In this document: piece by piece, positions 16,408-25,129 of the stretch
How the letters are laid out: every line of letters starts with the position of its first letter
How positions within the stretch are numbered: the stretch's first letter is position 1
NCBI RefSeq assembly: GCF_004346925.1
Contig: NZ_CP031167.1
Coordinates: 1,632,001 to 1,696,000, forward strand
Direction: 5' to 3'
Length of the DNA stretch: 64,000 nucleotides
Source: Stenotrophomonas sp. ASS1
GTDB taxonomy: Bacteria; Pseudomonadota; Gammaproteobacteria; Xanthomonadales; Xanthomonadaceae
Program-made: the position numbers and the translations under genes
The notes under the pieces: model-generated
Databases searched by the model: none
What the model saw: only the letters and a program-made list of their open reading frames with translations
What the model was told of the DNA's origin: nothing

Positions 16408-16914
16408 TCAGGGCCCGCCGAAGCCGCCGTTGAACTGCAGCTCGCTGAAGGTGTTGCTGGCGGGGTCGAATACCGCGCCCCAGAACTGCGTGCCGCCGTC
16501 ACAGACGCGGATCGCTTCCCGTGCCGGGTTGATGCCGCTGTCGTCGGGCAGATGGAAGGCGTTGATGTAGATCAGCCGCTTGCCGGTGCTTTCGATGCCG
16601 ACGTATTGGCGGTCGAAGTCCAGCACCTTCGGTACCTGTGACTCCAGCGACGACAGCTGCGCTTCCAGCTGGTCGATCTGCTGCCGGCTGGGTGCCCAGT
16701 AGCCGCTGACCCGCCCGGCCTCGCGGCCGGGACTGGGGCGCGAGCAGGTGTCGAGCACCTGCGCGGCGATGATCGGGCGGGTGACCACCCAGGATTGGCC
16801 GGTACGCTCGGCGGTCGGCACGCTGGCCGGGCCGCGCGTGGTGGTGCAGGCACCCAGGGCGGTTGCGAGGGCGATCGCAGCCGTGGGCAGCAGCAGGCGG
16901 GTGCAGCGGTTCAC
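16408..16914 (-). CDS. uncharacterised lipoprotein
   Basis: A 168-aa predicted lipoprotein with a signal sequence and lipobox LGAC (Cys23). The mature part has a short coiled region (QQIDQLEAQLSSLESQV) and a conserved-looking end with GGTQFWGAVFDPASNTF. Two Cys (in 'DTCSRPS' and 'RVCDGG') could form a disulfide. No function is recognised. The start overlaps the stop of phoH by four bases, so it is made together with PhoH. Confidence 0.72.
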   Translation of the reverse strand: MNRCTRLLLPTAAIALATALGACTTTRGPASVPTAERTGQSWVVTRPIIAAQVLDTCSRPSPGREAGRVSGYWAPSRQQIDQLEAQLSSLESQVPKVLDFDRQYVGIESTGKRLIYINAFHLPDDSGINPAREAIRVCDGGTQFWGAVFDPASNTFSELQFNGGFGGP

Positions 16915-18311
16915 AACACCTCCGAAGCGTAATCGGCCAGGCGTGAGCGTTCGCCTCGGCGCAGGGTGATGTGCGCACTATGTGGCCAGTTCTTGAAGCG
17001 ATCCACCGCGTAGGTCAGGCCCGAGGTGGTCTCGGTCAGGTACGGGGTGTCGATCTGCTCGACGTTGCCCAGGCAGACGATCTTGGTACCGGGGCCGGCA
17101 CGGGTGATCAGCGTCTTCATCTGCTTGGGGGTGAGGTTCTGCGCCTCGTCCAGGATCAGGTAGCGCGACAGGAAGGTGCGGCCGCGCATGAAGTTCATCG
17201 AGCGGATCTTGATGCGGCTGGCGAGCAGGTCGTTGGTCGCCTGGCGCCCCCAGGTGCCGCCTTCCTGGTTGTGCGTGAGCACTTCCAGGTTGTCGGTCAG
17301 TGCGCCCATCCACGGCGTCATCTTCTCTTCCTCGGTGCCGGGCAGGAAGCCGATGTCCTCGCCGACGCTGACCGTGGCGCGGGTCATGATGATCTCGCGG
17401 TAGCGCTGCTGGTCCATCGTCTGCGCCAGGCCGGCGGCCAGCGCCAGCAGGGTCTTGCCGGTGCCGGCGGTACCCAGCAGCGTGACGAAGTCGATCTCCG
17501 GATCCATCAGTGCGTTGAGCGCGAAGTTCTGTTCTCGGTTGCGTGCGCTGATGCCCCACACGGCGTGGCTGCCGTGGCGGAAATCATCGACCAGTGACAG
17601 CACCACCTTGCCGTCGCCGACCACGCGGCTGACGCGCAGCTCGACTTCATCTTCGCCAGGCAGGTAGACGTACTGGTTCGGGTACCACTCCTCGCCATCC
17701 TGCGCCAGGATTTCGTAATGCGTGCGGCCCTTGTCGCTCCAGCTGCGCAGGTCATCGCCGTGGCGCTTCCAGAAGTCTTCTGGCAGCTCGGTGGCGCCGG
17801 TGTAGAGCAGGCTGAAATCGTCCAGCGCGCGGTCGTTCTCGTAGTCCTCGGACACGATGCCGGCGATCGCGGCCTTGATCCGCAGGTTGATGTCCTTGGA
17901 AACGAACACCACCGGCAGGTCCGGGGTTTCTTCCTTCAGTGCCAGGATCGCGCCGAGGATGGCGTTGTCCGGGATGACCTTGCCGAAGCTCTTGCCGGCG
18001 TCGAAATGGCTGGTCTGGAAGCGCAGCTTGCCGGCGCTCTGCTTGCCGCGCAGCTGCAGGCCATTGGGACGCTGCAGCGGAATGCCGTCGGCCAGGTTGT
18101 CCAGGCCGGATTCCTGCACCAGCTCGTTGAGGAAGCGGCTCACCTGGCGGGCGTTGCGGCTCGCTTCGGAGGTGCCCTTCTTGCCGTTGTCCAGCTCCTC
18201 GATCACCTGCATGGGCAGGTAGACGTCGTGCTCCTCGAATTTGAACAGCGCGGTGGGATCGTGCATCAGCACGTTGGTATCCAGCACGTAGATGCGCTTG
18301 CCTCGGGTCAT
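16911..18311 (-). CDS. PhoH-family protein with PIN domain (PhoH2 type)
   Basis: A 466-aa protein that joins an N-terminal PIN-type RNase domain (VLDTNVLMHDP with the first acidic residues, then 'VIEELDNGKKG') to a C-terminal PhoH ATPase. The ATPase has Walker A GTAGTGKT (280-287), 'RATVSVGEDIGFLPGTEEEK' and Walker B ILDEAQN. PhoH2 proteins act as ATP-dependent RNA helicases/ribonucleases. I chose the ATG at 18311 (MTRGKRIYVLDTNV) because the longer frame adds 23 residues unlike the family start. The downstream lipoprotein overlaps its stop. Confidence 0.9.
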   Translation of the reverse strand: MTRGKRIYVLDTNVLMHDPTALFKFEEHDVYLPMQVIEELDNGKKGTSEASRNARQVSRFLNELVQESGLDNLADGIPLQRPNGLQLRGKQSAGKLRFQTSHFDAGKSFGKVIPDNAILGAILALKEETPDLPVVFVSKDINLRIKAAIAGIVSEDYENDRALDDFSLLYTGATELPEDFWKRHGDDLRSWSDKGRTHYEILAQDGEEWYPNQYVYLPGEDEVELRVSRVVGDGKVVLSLVDDFRHGSHAVWGISARNREQNFALNALMDPEIDFVTLLGTAGTGKTLLALAAGLAQTMDQQRYREIIMTRATVSVGEDIGFLPGTEEEKMTPWMGALTDNLEVLTHNQEGGTWGRQATNDLLASRIKIRSMNFMRGRTFLSRYLILDEAQNLTPKQMKTLITRAGPGTKIVCLGNVEQIDTPYLTETTSGLTYAVDRFKNWPHSAHITLRRGERSRLADYASEVL

Positions 18312-18395
18312 CGTCGATTCCTGGTTACGGACAGGGAAAAACCACCACGGCCTGCTGCGGGGCAGGGTGATGGCAGACACAGTAGGCAGTGGGAC

Positions 18396-18875
18396 TCACT
18401 TGGACTGGGAGGCCTTCAGTTCGGCGAGAACGGCATCGGCATGGCCGGCAACCTTGACCTTGCGCCAGGACTGCACGATGCGGCTGTCGGGGGAAATCAG
18501 GAAAGTGCTGCGTTCGATGCCACGTACCTGCTTGCCGTACATGTTCTTCATCTTGATCACGTCGAAGGCGCTGCACAGCGCTTCGTCGCCATCGCTGACC
18601 AACGGGAAGTTGAAGCCCTGCTTGGCACAGAAGTTGTCGTGCGACTTCACCGAGTCGCGCGAGACACCGAGTACCACCGCGCCTGCCTTCTTGAATTTCG
18701 GCAGCAGTGCGTTGAAGTCGATGCCTTCGGTGGTGCAGCCCGGGGTGCTGTCCTTGGGATAGAAGTACAGCACCAGCCAGTGGCCGGCGTAGTCGCCGAG
18801 AGTGGCCTGTTCGCCACCGGACAGCGCCAGCGGCAGGGAGAGGGTGGTGCTGTCCAGGGTATCGCCGTTGTTCAT
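18396..18875 (-). CDS. prxQ: peroxiredoxin Q
   Basis: A 159-aa thiol peroxidase (Bcp/PrxQ) that reduces hydrogen peroxide and organic peroxides. The peroxidatic cysteine is in TPGCTTEG (Cys47). The Cys five residues on that many Bcp proteins use as resolving residue is absent. A Cys at position 83 (DNFCAKQ) fits the Cys47-Cys83 disulfide described for Xylella fastidiosa PrxQ, so it is probably an atypical 2-Cys enzyme of that type. The ATG at 18875 has a good ribosome site (AAGGACCTC). It lies between phoH and gcvR, all on one strand. Confidence 0.92.
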   Translation of the reverse strand: MNNGDTLDSTTLSLPLALSGGEQATLGDYAGHWLVLYFYPKDSTPGCTTEGIDFNALLPKFKKAGAVVLGVSRDSVKSHDNFCAKQGFNFPLVSDGDEALCSAFDVIKMKNMYGKQVRGIERSTFLISPDSRIVQSWRKVKVAGHADAVLAELKASQSK

Positions 18876-18954
18876 GAGGTCCTTCTGTCGAGCCTGGGTT
18901 GTTTCTACGACAATTGCATGAAACGCCACGCGCCCGTGAGAGGCGCGCGAAGAA

Positions 18955-19515
18955 TCAGAATTTCATCGGGTCCATGATCGCGTCCAGGTTCAGGTGGTCG
19001 CAGAACTCAAGGAAATCGTCGCGCAGCGCGGCGATGTGCATGTTGGCCGGCACGCCGATGGTGACCTGTGCACTGAACATTTCCGCACCGGTCTGCATGG
19101 CGCGGTAGCGCGTGCTCTGCAGGTTCTCGATGGTGATGCCCTGGCGGTCGAAGAAATCGGCCAGCTGGAACAGGATGCCCGGCTTGTCGGCGGCGATCAC
19201 TTCGACGATGTACGGCAGCAGGTTGGACTGCGCCTGCTTGGCCGCGGTGCGGTACCAGACTAGCTTCAGGCCTTCCTCGCGCTCCAGCCGGGTCAGCATC
19301 GCCTCCAGCTTGGCCACCGAGTCCCAGGAGCCGGTGGCCAGGGCGGTGACCGAGACATCGCGGCCGACCGTGGCCAGGCGTGCGTCCACCAGATTGCAGC
19401 CGCTGTCGGCGATGCGGCGGGTGACGGACAGCAGGGGGGACTCCGGATGCGTCGTATAGGCGTTGATCAGGAGGTGGTTTTCGCTCGGCGCGGGGCGCGG
19501 GGTGGTGTCGGTCAA
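18955..19515 (-). CDS. gcvR: glycine cleavage repressor GcvR-like ACT-domain protein
   Basis: A 186-aa protein with two ACT domains in tandem (about residues 10-85 and 95-175). The first begins LLINAYTTHPESPLLSV, the second IVEVIAADKPGILFQLADFF. This is the layout of GcvR, which in E. coli binds glycine and antagonises GcvA. I prefer the TTG at 19515 (giving MTDTTPRPAPS). The only upstream ATG, at 19617, leads through sequence unlike the family. It is divergent from dapA, as is common in gammaproteobacteria. Confidence 0.82.
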   Translation of the reverse strand: MTDTTPRPAPSENHLLINAYTTHPESPLLSVTRRIADSGCNLVDARLATVGRDVSVTALATGSWDSVAKLEAMLTRLEREEGLKLVWYRTAAKQAQSNLLPYIVEVIAADKPGILFQLADFFDRQGITIENLQSTRYRAMQTGAEMFSAQVTIGVPANMHIAALRDDFLEFCDHLNLDAIMDPMKF

Positions 19516-19679
19516 GGCGATTCCGGGTAATGCATGCGTTAGTCTGAATGCCCGCCAGAGGCGGGGATCCACCGGTGTCCAGCATACTTGCCCGTGCTTT
19601 CGCGCCGCAAGTAACATTCAGGTCGCCCCCGGCCTTTCGTGGCGGGCGTTTTCCCTTTCCAGCCAAGAGCAGCACGTCC

Positions 19680-20573
19680 TTGTCCCTTTCCGGCCTCATC
19701 ACCGCGCTGGCGACCCCGTTCCGGGCCGACGGCGCCCTCGATCCCGACGGTTGGCAGCGCCTGCTGCACCTGCAACTGGAAGGTGGCGTCCATGGCGTTG
19801 TCGTAGCCGGCTCGACCGGTGAAGCAGCGACCCTCACCGATGCCGAGTACGACCTGCTGCTGGCCAGCGCGGTTGAGCGCATCGGCGGCCGCATCCCGGT
19901 CATGGCCGGTACCGGCCTGTCGGGCACCGCCAAGACCATCGAACAGACCCGCCGTGCCGCCGCGCTTGGCGCCAGCCACGCGCTGGTGGTCACCCCGCCG
20001 TACGTGCGGCCGACCCAGGCTGGCCTGATCGCCCACTACCGCGCGGTTGCCGACCAGGGCGGGCTGCCGGTCGTGCTGTACAACGTGCCCGGCCGTACCG
20101 GGTGCGACATGCAGCCGGAGACCGTGGCCGAACTGGCCAGCCATCCCAACATCGTCGGCATCAAGGAGGCGGTGGGTGACACCGGCCGGGTGCAGGTGCT
20201 GCTCGCCCTGCGCAGCCCGCAGTTTGCCGTGCTCAGTGGCGACGACGGTACGGCGGCGCGCTCGATCCAGGCCGGTATCGATGGCCTGATCTCGGTCGGC
20301 TCCAACGTGCTGCCCGGCGCCTACCGCCGGATGTGCGAGCTGGCTGCCGCCCACGACCACGAAGCCACCGGGTCCTGGGATGCGCGCCTGCAGCCGTTCC
20401 ATGATTTCTGCGGCGTTGAGCCGAACCCGATTCCGGTCAAGGCGCTGCTGCGCCGTATCGGCATCGGTCACGACCTGCGCCTGCCGCTGCTGCCGCTGTC
20501 GGTGGCGCACCATCCGGCGGCCGATCACCTTGCCGGCGACATCGCCGCCCTCGAAGCCCTTTCCAGCCACTGA
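19680..20573 (+). CDS. dapA: 4-hydroxy-tetrahydrodipicolinate synthase
   Basis: A 297-aa TIM-barrel aldolase that condenses pyruvate with aspartate semialdehyde, the first step of the lysine/diaminopimelate branch. The start [12 protein letters not shown], the GSTGEAATL phosphate/pyruvate site, catalytic Tyr134 in [10 protein letters not shown] and Schiff-base Lys162 in GIKEAVGD are all present. With the TTG start at 19680 the residue numbers match E. coli DapA (133/161) within one. Upstream codons in frame are GC-rich, not family-like. The next gene encodes a BamC-like lipoprotein, the same order as dapA-bamC in E. coli. Confidence 0.93.
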   Translation: MSLSGLITALATPFRADGALDPDGWQRLLHLQLEGGVHGVVVAGSTGEAATLTDAEYDLLLASAVERIGGRIPVMAGTGLSGTAKTIEQTRRAAALGASHALVVTPPYVRPTQAGLIAHYRAVADQGGLPVVLYNVPGRTGCDMQPETVAELASHPNIVGIKEAVGDTGRVQVLLALRSPQFAVLSGDDGTAARSIQAGIDGLISVGSNVLPGAYRRMCELAAAHDHEATGSWDARLQPFHDFCGVEPNPIPVKALLRRIGIGHDLRLPLLPLSVAHHPAADHLAGDIAALEALSSH

Positions 20574-20605
20574 CCTTCCGTCTTGGTCTGACCCAGGAGA
20601 TTCAC

Positions 20606-21121
20606 ATGCGTCAATCCGTATCCACCGTCCGCGTGCTGTCCTACGCCCTGCTTGCGGTGGCCGTTGCCGCCGGCACCACCGGCTGCTTCAAGCGTGGCGT
20701 CAAGGGCGACTACGCCCTGGCCCCGGAAATGCGTCCGCTGGAAGTGCCGCCGGACCTGAACCTGCCCAACGCCACCAGTGACAACAAGGTGCCGACCCTT
20801 GCCTCGGCGACCAAGCCGGCGGCCCCGGTGGCTGCGGCCCCGGCCGTGGGCAACACCGGTTTCACCATTGCCGGCGGCAAGGACGAGGCTTTCGCCAAGG
20901 TCGGCACCGCGCTGGAAGGCGTGGAAGGCGTGACCATCGCCAGCCGCGCGCAGCTGCTGGGCTCGTATGACGTGGCCTACGAAGGCAGCAACTTCCTGGT
21001 CCGCGTGGTCGCCGTCGATGCCGGCGCCTACATCTCCGCGGTCGACCCGCGTGGCCTGCCGGCCACTGCAGAAGCGCCGGTGAAGCTGATCGCCGCGCTC
21101 AAGGCAAAGCTGGCCCAGTAA
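20606..21121 (+). CDS. short BamC-like lipoprotein
   Basis: A 171-aa predicted lipoprotein (Cys27 after AAGTTG, a slightly atypical lipobox). After the Cys it carries RPLEVPPDLNLP, the signature of the extended N-terminal arm of BamC that lies on BamD in the outer-membrane assembly machine. The following Ala/Pro linker leads to one small alpha/beta domain (about residues 85-170). E. coli BamC is about 344 residues with two such domains, so this is a half-length version. Position right after dapA supports the BamC assignment. Function is inferred. Confidence 0.72.
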   Translation: MRQSVSTVRVLSYALLAVAVAAGTTGCFKRGVKGDYALAPEMRPLEVPPDLNLPNATSDNKVPTLASATKPAAPVAAAPAVGNTGFTIAGGKDEAFAKVGTALEGVEGVTIASRAQLLGSYDVAYEGSNFLVRVVAVDAGAYISAVDPRGLPATAEAPVKLIAALKAKLAQ

Positions 21122-21164
21122 GGGCCGGTCGGGTGCGTGCGGGCCCAGGTCCGCACGTGCCCGG

Positions 21165-21216
21165 GTAGAGGGCGACCTTGGTCGGCGCTTCGGTGCCAAC
21201 CAAGGTTGGCACCTAC
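21165..21216. repeat. pair of SMAG-type hairpins in opposite orientation
   Basis: A GTAG-headed hairpin (21165-21188) is followed by a reversed one ending in CTAC (21193-21216). Both are of the CCTTGGT/ACCAAGG class, between the BamC-like gene and fdxA. Confidence 0.65.
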
Positions 21217-21271
21217 CGGATCTTGCGGTTGGCACCAACCGGATCGCGCGGTTGGTATCTGCCGAGCTACG

Positions 21272-21297
21272 AAAAAGGGCGCCATAGGCGCCCTTTT
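21272..21297. terminator. bidirectional terminator after fdxA and bamC-like genes
   Basis: AAAAAGGGCGCC and its complement GGCGCCCTTTT surround a short loop (ATA), with A-run and T-run on the two sides, in a convergent intergenic region. Confidence 0.8.
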
Positions 21298-21318
21298 CGT
21301 TGCCGCAAGAGGCGCTTC

Positions 21319-21642
21319 TCAGCGCTCCAGCAGCTTCAGCTTGTCCGGCTTGCCGTCCCATTCGCCGGCGTCGGCGGGCGGGTCCTTGCGCACGGTCAGT
21401 ACCGGCCACTCCTTCGCCAGCTCGGCGTTGAGGGCGACGAAGCTCTCCTGGCCGGCAGGAACATCGTCCTCCGGGAAGATCGCGTTGACCGGGCATTCCG
21501 GTTCGCAGAGGGTGCAGTCGATGCACTCATCCGGGTCGATCACCAGGAAGTTCGGGCCTTCGTGGAAGCAATCCACGGGGCATACTTCCACGCAATCGGT
21601 GTGTTTGCACTTGATGCAGTTTTCGGTGACGACAAAGGGCAT
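21319..21642 (-). CDS. fdxA: seven-iron ferredoxin
   Basis: A 107-aa ferredoxin of the Azotobacter FdI type with one [3Fe-4S] and one [4Fe-4S] cluster. The nine cysteines are at 9, 12, 17, 21, 25, 40, 43, 46 and 50. By comparison with FdI (offset by one) Cys9, 17 and 50 hold the 3Fe cluster, Cys21, 40, 43 and 46 hold the 4Fe cluster, and Cys12 and 25 are free. The C-terminal 45 residues ([19 protein letters not shown]) are the usual FdxA tail. It is a single gene with its own terminator. The redox partner is unknown. Confidence 0.94.
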   Translation of the reverse strand: MPFVVTENCIKCKHTDCVEVCPVDCFHEGPNFLVIDPDECIDCTLCEPECPVNAIFPEDDVPAGQESFVALNAELAKEWPVLTVRKDPPADAGEWDGKPDKLKLLER

Positions 21643-21834
21643 GGGCTGGGGGTGGATCGATTCCTGAACCCGCCAATTCTAGAACAGGTTGGCCCCCGGT
21701 GTCGGCGCGGGGCGGAAATCGGGCGTCTGGCAGGCGCGGCCGTGGTGGTCGTTGGCGGCAGGGTGAGGCCTGTGCGACGCTGCGGGTCAGCCGGCTGCGT
21801 TGGATGGCCGGACCCCTTCCCAGCAGGATCGTTC

Positions 21835-23259
21835 ATGTCCCCAGCCCAGCCCAACATCGCCTCCCATGGTGGTGAGAACACTGCATTCATCGTCCTGATC
21901 AGCTGCGTGGCCACGCTGGGTGGATTCCTGTTCGGCTTCGACAGTGGTGTCATCAATGGCACGGTCGATGGCCTGCGCCAGGCCTTCAACTCCAGCGAGG
22001 CGGCGCTCGGTTTCGAAGTCGCCTCGATGCTGCTGGGCTGCGCGATCGGTGCCTTCCTGGCCGGCTGGCTGGGGGATCGCCTGGGCCGTCGTGGCGTGCT
22101 GATCGCCTCGGCACTGATGTTCCTGGTCTCGGCGCTGGGCGCCGGTGCCGCTCACGCCTCCTGGCTGTTCATCGCCGCACGGGTGCTCGGCGGCTTCGCG
22201 GTGGGCGCGGCCAGCGTGATGTCGCCGGCCTACATTGCCGAGGTGGCCTCGGCGCGCTATCGCGGGCGTTTGGCCACGGTGCAGCAGATGGCGATCATCT
22301 GCGGCCTGTTCGCCGCCTTCCTCAGCAATTACCTGCTGGCCCGAGCTGCTGGGGCGTCAACCGAGCCGCTATGGCTGGGCCATGAGGCCTGGCGCTGGAT
22401 GTTCTGGATGCAGGCGCTGCCGTCCGGGCTGTTCCTGCTGTTGTTGCTGGTGATTCCGGAAAGCCCGCGCTTCCTGGTCCTGAAGGGGCGTCAGCAGCAG
22501 GCGAGGGCGGTACTGTCGCGACTGTACGGCGAGGCGGCAGCGGCGACCAAGCAGGCCGAGATCGAAGCCAGCCTGGCCCAGGATCAGCACAAGCCGCGCT
22601 TCAGCGACCTGCGCGATACGGTCACCGGCAAGCTGCGCCCGATCCTCTGGGTAGGCATTGGTCTGGCCATGTTCCAGCAGCTGGTCGGCATCAACGTGGT
22701 GTTCTATTACGGCGCGGTGCTGTGGCAGGCGGTGGGCTTCTCGGAAAGCGACGCGCTGCTGATCAACGTGCTGTCCGGCGCGCTGAGCATCGGCGCCTGC
22801 CTGCTGACGGTGCTGTTGATCGACCGCATCGGGCGCAAGCCGCTGCTGTGGATCGGCTCGGTTGGCATGTCGGTGGCGCTGGTGCTGATGGTGGTGGCGT
22901 TTGCCAGCGGCAGCCTGGCCGATGGTCGCCTGCAGCTGTCCGATGGCATGGGCCGGCTGGCGCTGGTTGCGGCCAACGTCTATGTGGTGTTCTTCAACAT
23001 GTCCTGGGGTCCGGTGATGTGGGTGATGCTGGGCGAAATGTTCCCGAACCAGATCCGCGGCCCGGCACTGGCGGTGGCCGGCGCGGCGCAATGGACCTCG
23101 AACTTCGCCATTACCGTGACCTTCCCGATGCTGCTGGCCGGCATCGGCCTGGCCGGGGCCTACGGCATCTACGCTGTCGTTGCGATCCTCTCGATCTTCT
23201 TCGTGGTTCGTTACGTGCGCGAGACCAAGGGCAAGGAGCTGGAGCAGATGGAAGGCTGA
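21835..23259 (+). CDS. MFS sugar porter
   Basis: A 474-aa 12-helix transporter of the sugar porter family (proton-coupled or facilitated monosaccharide uptake). Family motifs are all present: GGFLFGFDSGVINGT in helix 1, GDRLGRRG after helix 2, PAYIAEVASARYRGRL after helix 4, VIPESPRFL after helix 6, QQLVGINVVFYYG in helix 7, DRIGRKP after helix 8 and a closing 'ETKGKELEQME'. The QLVGIN motif suits hexose binding. Glucose is a likely substrate given the complete Entner-Doudoroff operon downstream, but that is inference. ATG at 21835; no operon partner. Confidence 0.9.
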   Translation: MSPAQPNIASHGGENTAFIVLISCVATLGGFLFGFDSGVINGTVDGLRQAFNSSEAALGFEVASMLLGCAIGAFLAGWLGDRLGRRGVLIASALMFLVSALGAGAAHASWLFIAARVLGGFAVGAASVMSPAYIAEVASARYRGRLATVQQMAIICGLFAAFLSNYLLARAAGASTEPLWLGHEAWRWMFWMQALPSGLFLLLLLVIPESPRFLVLKGRQQQARAVLSRLYGEAAAATKQAEIEASLAQDQHKPRFSDLRDTVTGKLRPILWVGIGLAMFQQLVGINVVFYYGAVLWQAVGFSESDALLINVLSGALSIGACLLTVLLIDRIGRKPLLWIGSVGMSVALVLMVVAFASGSLADGRLQLSDGMGRLALVAANVYVVFFNMSWGPVMWVMLGEMFPNQIRGPALAVAGAAQWTSNFAITVTFPMLLAGIGLAGAYGIYAVVAILSIFFVVRYVRETKGKELEQMEG

Positions 23260-23301
23260 CGGCCGGCCTGTGTTTCAGCGCCTCCTTTCTCCGTGGGGAG
23301 A

Positions 23302-23399
23302 CTGCAGGCCAGCCGATCCAGGACACGCCGTAAACCCGTCCATGGGGGCTCGATGGCGCCATCCATGGCGCCAACGGTCCTGGATCGGCGGGCCTGCAG
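23302..23399 (-). repeat. family-A palindromic element (E1)
   Basis: Arms of 23 nt (23302-23324 and 23377-23399) pair with one mismatch. On the minus strand the core reads GGCGCCATGGATGGCGCC, then ATCGAGCCCCCATGGACGGG and TTTACGGCGTGTCC. Confidence 0.7.
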
Positions 23400-23484
23400 C
23401 CTCTGGTCAGATCATGGGTTGCGCGGACGCGGCGCAGCACGTCGGGGTCGAGTTTGCCGCGAGTACGGAAACTGTGAAGAGTGC
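23400..23484. other. 85-bp spacer between two palindromic elements, nothing recognised
   Basis: Between E1 and E2. No gene, RNA or repeat is recognised here. Confidence 0.4.
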
Positions 23485-23573
23485 GGGCAAGGCCATCCAG
23501 GGCAGGACCGTGAGCGCCATGGATGGCGCGACCGAGCCCCCAGGGTGAAGTGACCCCCGAGACTTGGACGGGG

Positions 23574-24407
23574 TCAGGCGGCCGATTGGGCCTGCTCCCG
23601 GTACTTTATCGGGCTCAGACCTTTCAGTTTCAGTTTGATGCGTTCTTCGTTGTAGTACTGGATGTATTCCACCAGCCCAGCCTCCAGACTCTCGAGGCTG
23701 TCAAAGCTGTTCAGGTAGAAGAATTCCGACTTCAGCGTTCCAAAGAAGCTCTCCATCGCCGCATTGTCCAGGCAGTTGCCGCGCCGGGACATGCTTTGCT
23801 TCAACGAGTGCTTTTCCAGCATGTGCCGGTAGTTTTCATGCTGGTACTGCCAGCCCTGGTCGGAGTGGATCATGGGGCGCTCATCCGGGGAAAGCTTCTT
23901 GATGGCCTCCTCCAGCATTTGACCCACCAGATCAAATACGGGCCGACGCTTGATCTGATAAGCCACGATTTCGCCGTTGTAGAGGTCCATGATCGGCGAC
24001 AGGTATAGCTTCATGCCCTGCACCTTGAACTCGGTCACGTCAGTCACCCACTTCTGGTTGGGCCGCTCGGCATGGAACTGGCGATTGAGGTCATTGCCAA
24101 CCACAACATTGGCCGCCCCCTTGAAGGCCTGGTAGCGCTTCACACGCACCCGCGATTTCAGCCCCATCTCCCCCATCAGGCGCTGAACCCGCTTGTGATT
24201 GGTCCGATGACCCTGATTGGCTAATTCCAGCGTCACCGTGCGATAGCCATAGCGCCCTTGGCTTTGATCGTAGATTGCACGGATGCGCTCGCACAGGGCT
24301 GCCTCATCCTGATCCGGATGGGCCAGGACATGGTTCTGGTAATAGAACGTACTGCGTGACAGCTCAGCTGCTTCGAGCAGAAGCGACAGCGTATGAACCT
24401 GCCTCAA
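23574..24407 (-). CDS. IS3-family transposase OrfB
   Basis: A 277-aa DDE integrase-fold protein. The N-terminal HTH_21 part (QGRYGYRTVTLELANQG) is followed by the rve catalytic core. The acidic triad is D in TDVTEF, D in HSDQGWQYQ and E in MESFFGTLKSE, 35 residues after the second Asp, and the conserved Lys and Arg follow. The frame opens with a TTG that overlaps the orfA stop. IS3-family elements normally make an OrfAB fusion by -1 frameshifting, and OrfB is in the -1 frame here. An A7 run near the orfA end (CTAAAAAAACTC) is a possible slippery site. Confidence 0.93.
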   Translation of the reverse strand: MRQVHTLSLLLEAAELSRSTFYYQNHVLAHPDQDEAALCERIRAIYDQSQGRYGYRTVTLELANQGHRTNHKRVQRLMGEMGLKSRVRVKRYQAFKGAANVVVGNDLNRQFHAERPNQKWVTDVTEFKVQGMKLYLSPIMDLYNGEIVAYQIKRRPVFDLVGQMLEEAIKKLSPDERPMIHSDQGWQYQHENYRHMLEKHSLKQSMSRRGNCLDNAAMESFFGTLKSEFFYLNSFDSLESLEAGLVEYIQYYNEERIKLKLKGLSPIKYREQAQSAA

Positions 24408-24925
24408 TCCTTGGACGGCTTGCGCTTTGCGTCCTGCGCCGCCTGCTCTTCCCGGATCAAGGCATCGAGTTTTTTTAGGTAGTCGGTCTCCGCACGCAGA
24501 TAGGCGACTTCCTTGAGCAGCTCATCGCGGCTCATATCTTCAGGCGGCTTGGACGAACGGGTCTTCTTCATCGGCTTTCGGGGCGGCGGCGGAGGGGGTG
24601 CCAACGCTTGGGCACCGCCTTGAGCATACAGGCGCCGCCATCGCCCCACCGCGCCGGCATCGCCAATTTGAAAGTAGGTGGTGGCCTCGCGCCCGGACAG
24701 GCCGTCCTGGCTCATCTTCTCCAGGACAGCCAGCTTGAACGGGAGGTCATAGGACCGGGCCTGGCGATGAAATCCCCGCCAACCATGCAGCCGATAGGTC
24801 GCCACCCAGCGCCTGACCGTGGAGAACTCCAGGCCGTGGCGACGGGCAATGGCTTTGACCGATGTGGAGGTCTTGCAGGCCTCCTTGGCGACCTGCAGTT
24901 TGAAACGCGCGTCGTATTTGTTCAT
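24404..24925 (-). CDS. IS3-family OrfA (DNA-binding)
   Basis: A 173-aa protein with two helix-turn-helix segments: one around [18 protein letters not shown] and another around GREATTYFQIGDAGAVGRW. This layout is typical of the IS150 group. A Pro-rich linker leads to a leucine-zipper-like C-terminus (LLKEVAYLRAETDYLKKLDA). The ATG at 24925 (MNKYDARF) is the natural start; an upstream in-frame TTG adds ten residues. It provides sequence-specific binding to the IS ends. Confidence 0.9.
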   Translation of the reverse strand: MNKYDARFKLQVAKEACKTSTSVKAIARRHGLEFSTVRRWVATYRLHGWRGFHRQARSYDLPFKLAVLEKMSQDGLSGREATTYFQIGDAGAVGRWRRLYAQGGAQALAPPPPPPRKPMKKTRSSKPPEDMSRDELLKEVAYLRAETDYLKKLDALIREEQAAQDAKRKPSKD

Positions 24926-25083
24926 GTATCCCTCGGGGTTGGATCTGGTGTCCAACTCCCGGGGGTCACTTCAGGGATGGGTTTACGGCGTGTCCTGCCC
25001 TGGATGGCCTTGCCCGAGCTCCTTTCGGGAGGGTTGGCGCTACAGCGATCAAGCGGGCGGGGTGCGCCAAATCCGGAAAACAG

Positions 25084-25110
25084 AAAAGCCCGCACAAAGG
25101 CGGGCTTTTT
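25084..25110 (-). terminator. terminator after tRNA-Glu
   Basis: AAAAGCCCGC with its complement GCGGGCTTTT, loop of about six bases, symmetric A/T tails. It lies about 20 bp beyond the 3' end of the tRNA. Confidence 0.75.
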
Positions 25111-25129
25111 CGGTTCCTGCTGCGGCGAC

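Larger units (their letters stand above)
23546..24973 (-). mobile_element. IS3-family insertion sequence (IS150-like), copy 1, intact
   Basis: A 1428-bp element. Terminal inverted repeats of about 24 bp start TGAAGTGACCCCCG and differ at two positions. Flanking GGG (23543-23545 and 24974-24976) is a 3-bp target duplication. It contains orfA and orfB on the minus strand, overlapping by four bases. It sits in the loop of the second core hairpin of palindromic element E2. A near-identical copy is at 61042-62584 in the opposite orientation. Confidence 0.92.
23485..25015 (+). repeat. family-A palindromic element interrupted by IS (E2)
   Basis: Left arm (23485-23508) and right arm (24992-25015) are perfect 24-nt complements. 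The core reads CGTGAGCGCCATGGATGGCG, GACCGAGCCCCCAGGG, then the insertion sequence, then GGGATGGGTTTACGGCGTGTC. Removing the IS and one GGG restores a normal element. Confidence 0.75.

Noticed and set aside
18939..19617. ATG at 19617 as gcvR start
   Set aside because: It would add 34 non-ACT residues and reach into the dapA leader; the TTG at 19515 has a better context, although this remains uncertain.
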